From Palsa-504 sp963705835 (GTDB lineage: Bacteria > Actinomycetota > Actinomycetes > Streptosporangiales > Streptosporangiaceae): a stretch of 64,000 nucleotides of DNA. The notes below the pieces were generated by a model. The model worked only from the letters and a program-made list of their open reading frames with translations, searched no databases and was not told the origin of the DNA. The stretch covers positions 1-64,000 of the forward strand of contig CAVPLC010000041.1 in NCBI GenBank assembly GCA_963705835.1, given 5' to 3'. The position numbers and the translations under genes are program-made. Positions 62,479 through 64,000 of this stretch are shown piece after piece. Numbering within the stretch: the stretch's first letter is position 1; every line of letters begins with the position of its first letter.

Positions 62479-62772
62479 TCAGTGGTGATGCTCGGGCCGC
62501 GTGACCTTCGTCCGCAGCACGGCCTCGTTCAGGTTGAGCTGACGGTCGAGTTCCTGCACGGTGTCGGGCTCGGCGGTCAGGTCCACGACGGCGTAGATGC
62601 CCTCTGACTTCTTCTCGATCTGGTAGGCGAGGCGGCGCTTGCCCCAGATGTCCACCTTGTCGACCTTGCCACCGCCACCGGTCACGACCTTGAGGAACTG
62701 GTCGAGTGACGGCTGGACGGTGCGCTCCTCGAGGTTGGGGTCGAGGATGATCATTATCTCGTAATGGCGCAT
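62479..62772 (-). CDS. rpsF: 30S ribosomal protein S6
   Basis: The 97-residue protein begins MRHYEIMIILDPNLEERTVQ and contains GGGKVDKVDIWGKRRLAYQI and GIYAVVDLTAEPDTVQELDR, the S6 ferredoxin-like fold. GAGGAGG precedes the ATG by 12 bases. It heads the rpsF-ssb-rpsR-rplI operon. S6 pairs with S18 on the 30S platform. Confidence 0.96.
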   Translation of the reverse strand: MRHYEIMIILDPNLEERTVQPSLDQFLKVVTGGGGKVDKVDIWGKRRLAYQIEKKSEGIYAVVDLTAEPDTVQELDRQLNLNEAVLRTKVTRPEHHH

Positions 62773-63005
62773 GAGCGTCCCGAGCCTCCTCTGGACTAAT
62801 GCGGCCACGGTCTTTCCGTGGCAGGAGGTGTCGCGGGCACGAGCCGAGCGGATGCCAGCCGGGTCGCCCGCAGCGGCGTTAGTCTACCCGGCGGCCAGAC
62901 CCCGCGCGAACGATCGGCAAACCTGTGGATTCCCGGGTCGCTCGCCAGGGAAGATTCCGCCGTGGAAACATATGTTCGTGGCGTGACAGCCAGGAGGTGG
63001 TCAGC

Positions 63006-63329
63006 ATGGCAGGCGACGTCCGGACCGACCCGCGTCCGCACATCCTGAACACGGACGGGCAGCCGCACCCGCTCGAGAACGCCCTGGCCATCTTCGTGCT
63101 GCTGGCCGGGCTCGTCTCGTTTGTCCTGGGTCTGGTCGTGCGTAACGTCCATACCGGTCCGGCGGTGCACGTCATCGCGACCGCCACCGGGCTGGCCGCG
63201 TTCCTGGTCGGGCTGTACGCCCAGATGGTCTCGTCCACGCGTAACCAGCGCGTGCTGATCGTGGCCGGCATCATCGCCGGGTTCGTCGGGCTGGCCATCG
63301 GCCTGTCCAAGGGTGGGTTCGTGGGGTAA
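63006..63329 (+). CDS. Small three-helix membrane protein
   Basis: The 107-residue protein starts at the ATG behind AGGAGG. A polar N-terminus (DVRTDPRPHILNTDGQPHPL) precedes three membrane segments (AIFVLLAGLVSFVLGLVV, VIATATGLAAFLVGLYAQMV, VLIVAGIIAGFVGLAIG). It is a conserved hypothetical often found beside rpsF in related genomes, from memory. Function unknown. Confidence 0.8.
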   Translation: MAGDVRTDPRPHILNTDGQPHPLENALAIFVLLAGLVSFVLGLVVRNVHTGPAVHVIATATGLAAFLVGLYAQMVSSTRNQRVLIVAGIIAGFVGLAIGLSKGGFVG

Positions 63330-63465
63330 GGTACTGCGGCTTCGTGGGGTAGGGCCTTCCCCGCGAGCCAAAGGCCGCGGCGGCGCCTGGACTGAGGAGC
63401 GACGAAGGAGCGACGAGGGAAGGTGGCGCGTCAAGAGCGGCCGGAGGCGAGTGGGAAGATAGAGC

Positions 63466-64000
63466 ATGCCGCGCATCGGAGGCCACTTCCACGTCGATAA
63501 CCCGCTGGCCGAGGGGACCGCTCACGGAGCGGACGCGGTCCAGTTCTTCCTGGGCGACCCTCAGGGCTGGAAGGGGCCCGTGATACCCGGCGGGGATCCG
63601 GCCGCCATCAAGGACGCCTACGCCGCCGCCGACATGGACATCTACATCCACTCCCCGTACGTCATCAACGTGGCCACGAGCAACAACCGGATCAGGATTC
63701 CCAGCAGGAAGCTGCTCGACCAGCAGCTCAAGGCGGCCGCCTCCATCGGGGCCAAGGGCCTGATCGTGCACGGCGGTTACGTCAACGCGGGGGTCGACCC
63801 CGAAGAGGGCCTGGAGAACTGGCGCAAGGCGGTCGAGCGCATCGAGCGGCCGCTGCCGATGCTCATCGAGAACACCGCGGGCGGCGACGGGGCCATGGCC
63901 AGGTCGCTCGACGCGATCGGCAGGCTGTGGGACGCGGTGGCCGGCGCCGCCGGGGACGACGGCGCGAACGTCGGGTTCTGCCTGGACACCTGCCACGCCA
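63466..64000 (+). CDS. nfo: Deoxyribonuclease IV / endonuclease IV (5' part; runs off the window)
   Basis: From the ATG at 63466 the open frame continues to the end. It reads MPRIGGHFHVDNPLAEGTAH, DAVQFFLGDPQGWKGP, YIHSPYVINVATSNNRIRIP, LIVHGGYVN, MLIENTAGG and FCLDTCHA, all endonuclease IV motifs. The metal ligands His (HGGY), Glu (IENTAGG) and Asp-x-x-His (LDTCH) are visible. The first strand has a His in place of the more usual HV(S) start. The enzyme cuts DNA at abasic sites in base excision repair. The missing C-terminus is about 80 residues. Confidence 0.93.
   Translation, partial: MPRIGGHFHVDNPLAEGTAHGADAVQFFLGDPQGWKGPVIPGGDPAAIKDAYAAADMDIYIHSPYVINVATSNNRIRIPSRKLLDQQLKAAASIGAKGLIVHGGYVNAGVDPEEGLENWRKAVERIERPLPMLIENTAGGDGAMARSLDAIGRLWDAVAGAAGDDGANVGFCLDTCHA

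Noticed and set aside
1..64000. tRNA and rRNA genes
   Set aside because: I saw no tRNA-like cloverleaf ending in CCA-type context and no rRNA segments; a tRNAscan-type search could not be run.

Overview
The window is high-GC DNA from an actinomycete. The evidence is overlapping GTGA/ATGA gene junctions, GTG and TTG starts, several apparently leaderless promoters, SARP-type, HspR and CarH-like regulators, and the order dnaB (with intein) - rplI - rpsR - ssb - rpsF at the right end, which is the usual actinobacterial replication/ribosomal locus. A member of the Streptosporangiales or a close relative is my inference; no rRNA or tRNA is present to settle it.

Layout. 1-14,300: stress and envelope genes, mostly on the minus strand: a YihY-type membrane protein, a DUF3618/holin-like/membrane trio, a TetR regulator, a decayed response regulator, a large catalase, two hemerythrin proteins, transaldolase, a phasin-like SAP protein (plus strand) and a flippase-like membrane protein. 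Gene and transposase remnants lie between them. 14,762-23,370: the most interesting block. A CarH-like B12 photoreceptor repressor diverges from a five-gene lipid-modification operon (FAD oxidoreductase, DUF1365, cyclopropane-synthase-type methyltransferase, SDR, SRPBCC) and heads its own operon (NAD-binding protein, CPBP protease, methyltransferase, glycosyltransferase). 23,500-25,750: a small heat-shock cluster (Hsp20, J-domain protein, HspR, MerR, small acidic protein). 26,000-36,000: STAS remnant, orphan antitoxin, ABC exporter with two-component system, SARP-like regulator, sulfurtransferase, methyltransferase, SDR and a membrane-anchored protein. 35,970-43,221: a Liv-type ABC importer with a fused LivM-LivG, an FAH-family hydrolase and a divergent GntR regulator, probably for uptake and breakdown of an organic acid or amino acid. 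43,400-56,000: acyltransferase-SGNH protein, DUF899 protein, several SDRs each paired with TetR or HxlR regulators and clear palindromic operators, a broken DUF4062/STAND ATPase and an MFS exporter. 56,276-57,393: ECF sigma factor and membrane partner. 57,600-64,000: dnaB with a 512-residue intein, a DnaA-box-rich inverted repeat, rplI, rpsR, ssb, rpsF and the start of nfo.

An unusual number of reading frames (about fifteen) are interrupted by single-base indels, several in G/C runs, including in dnaB and ssb, which should be essential. I read most of these as base-level assembly errors and give the restored products. A smaller set (response regulator, STAS fragments, DUF4062 protein, HTH and transposase scraps) also lacks whole segments and looks truly decayed.
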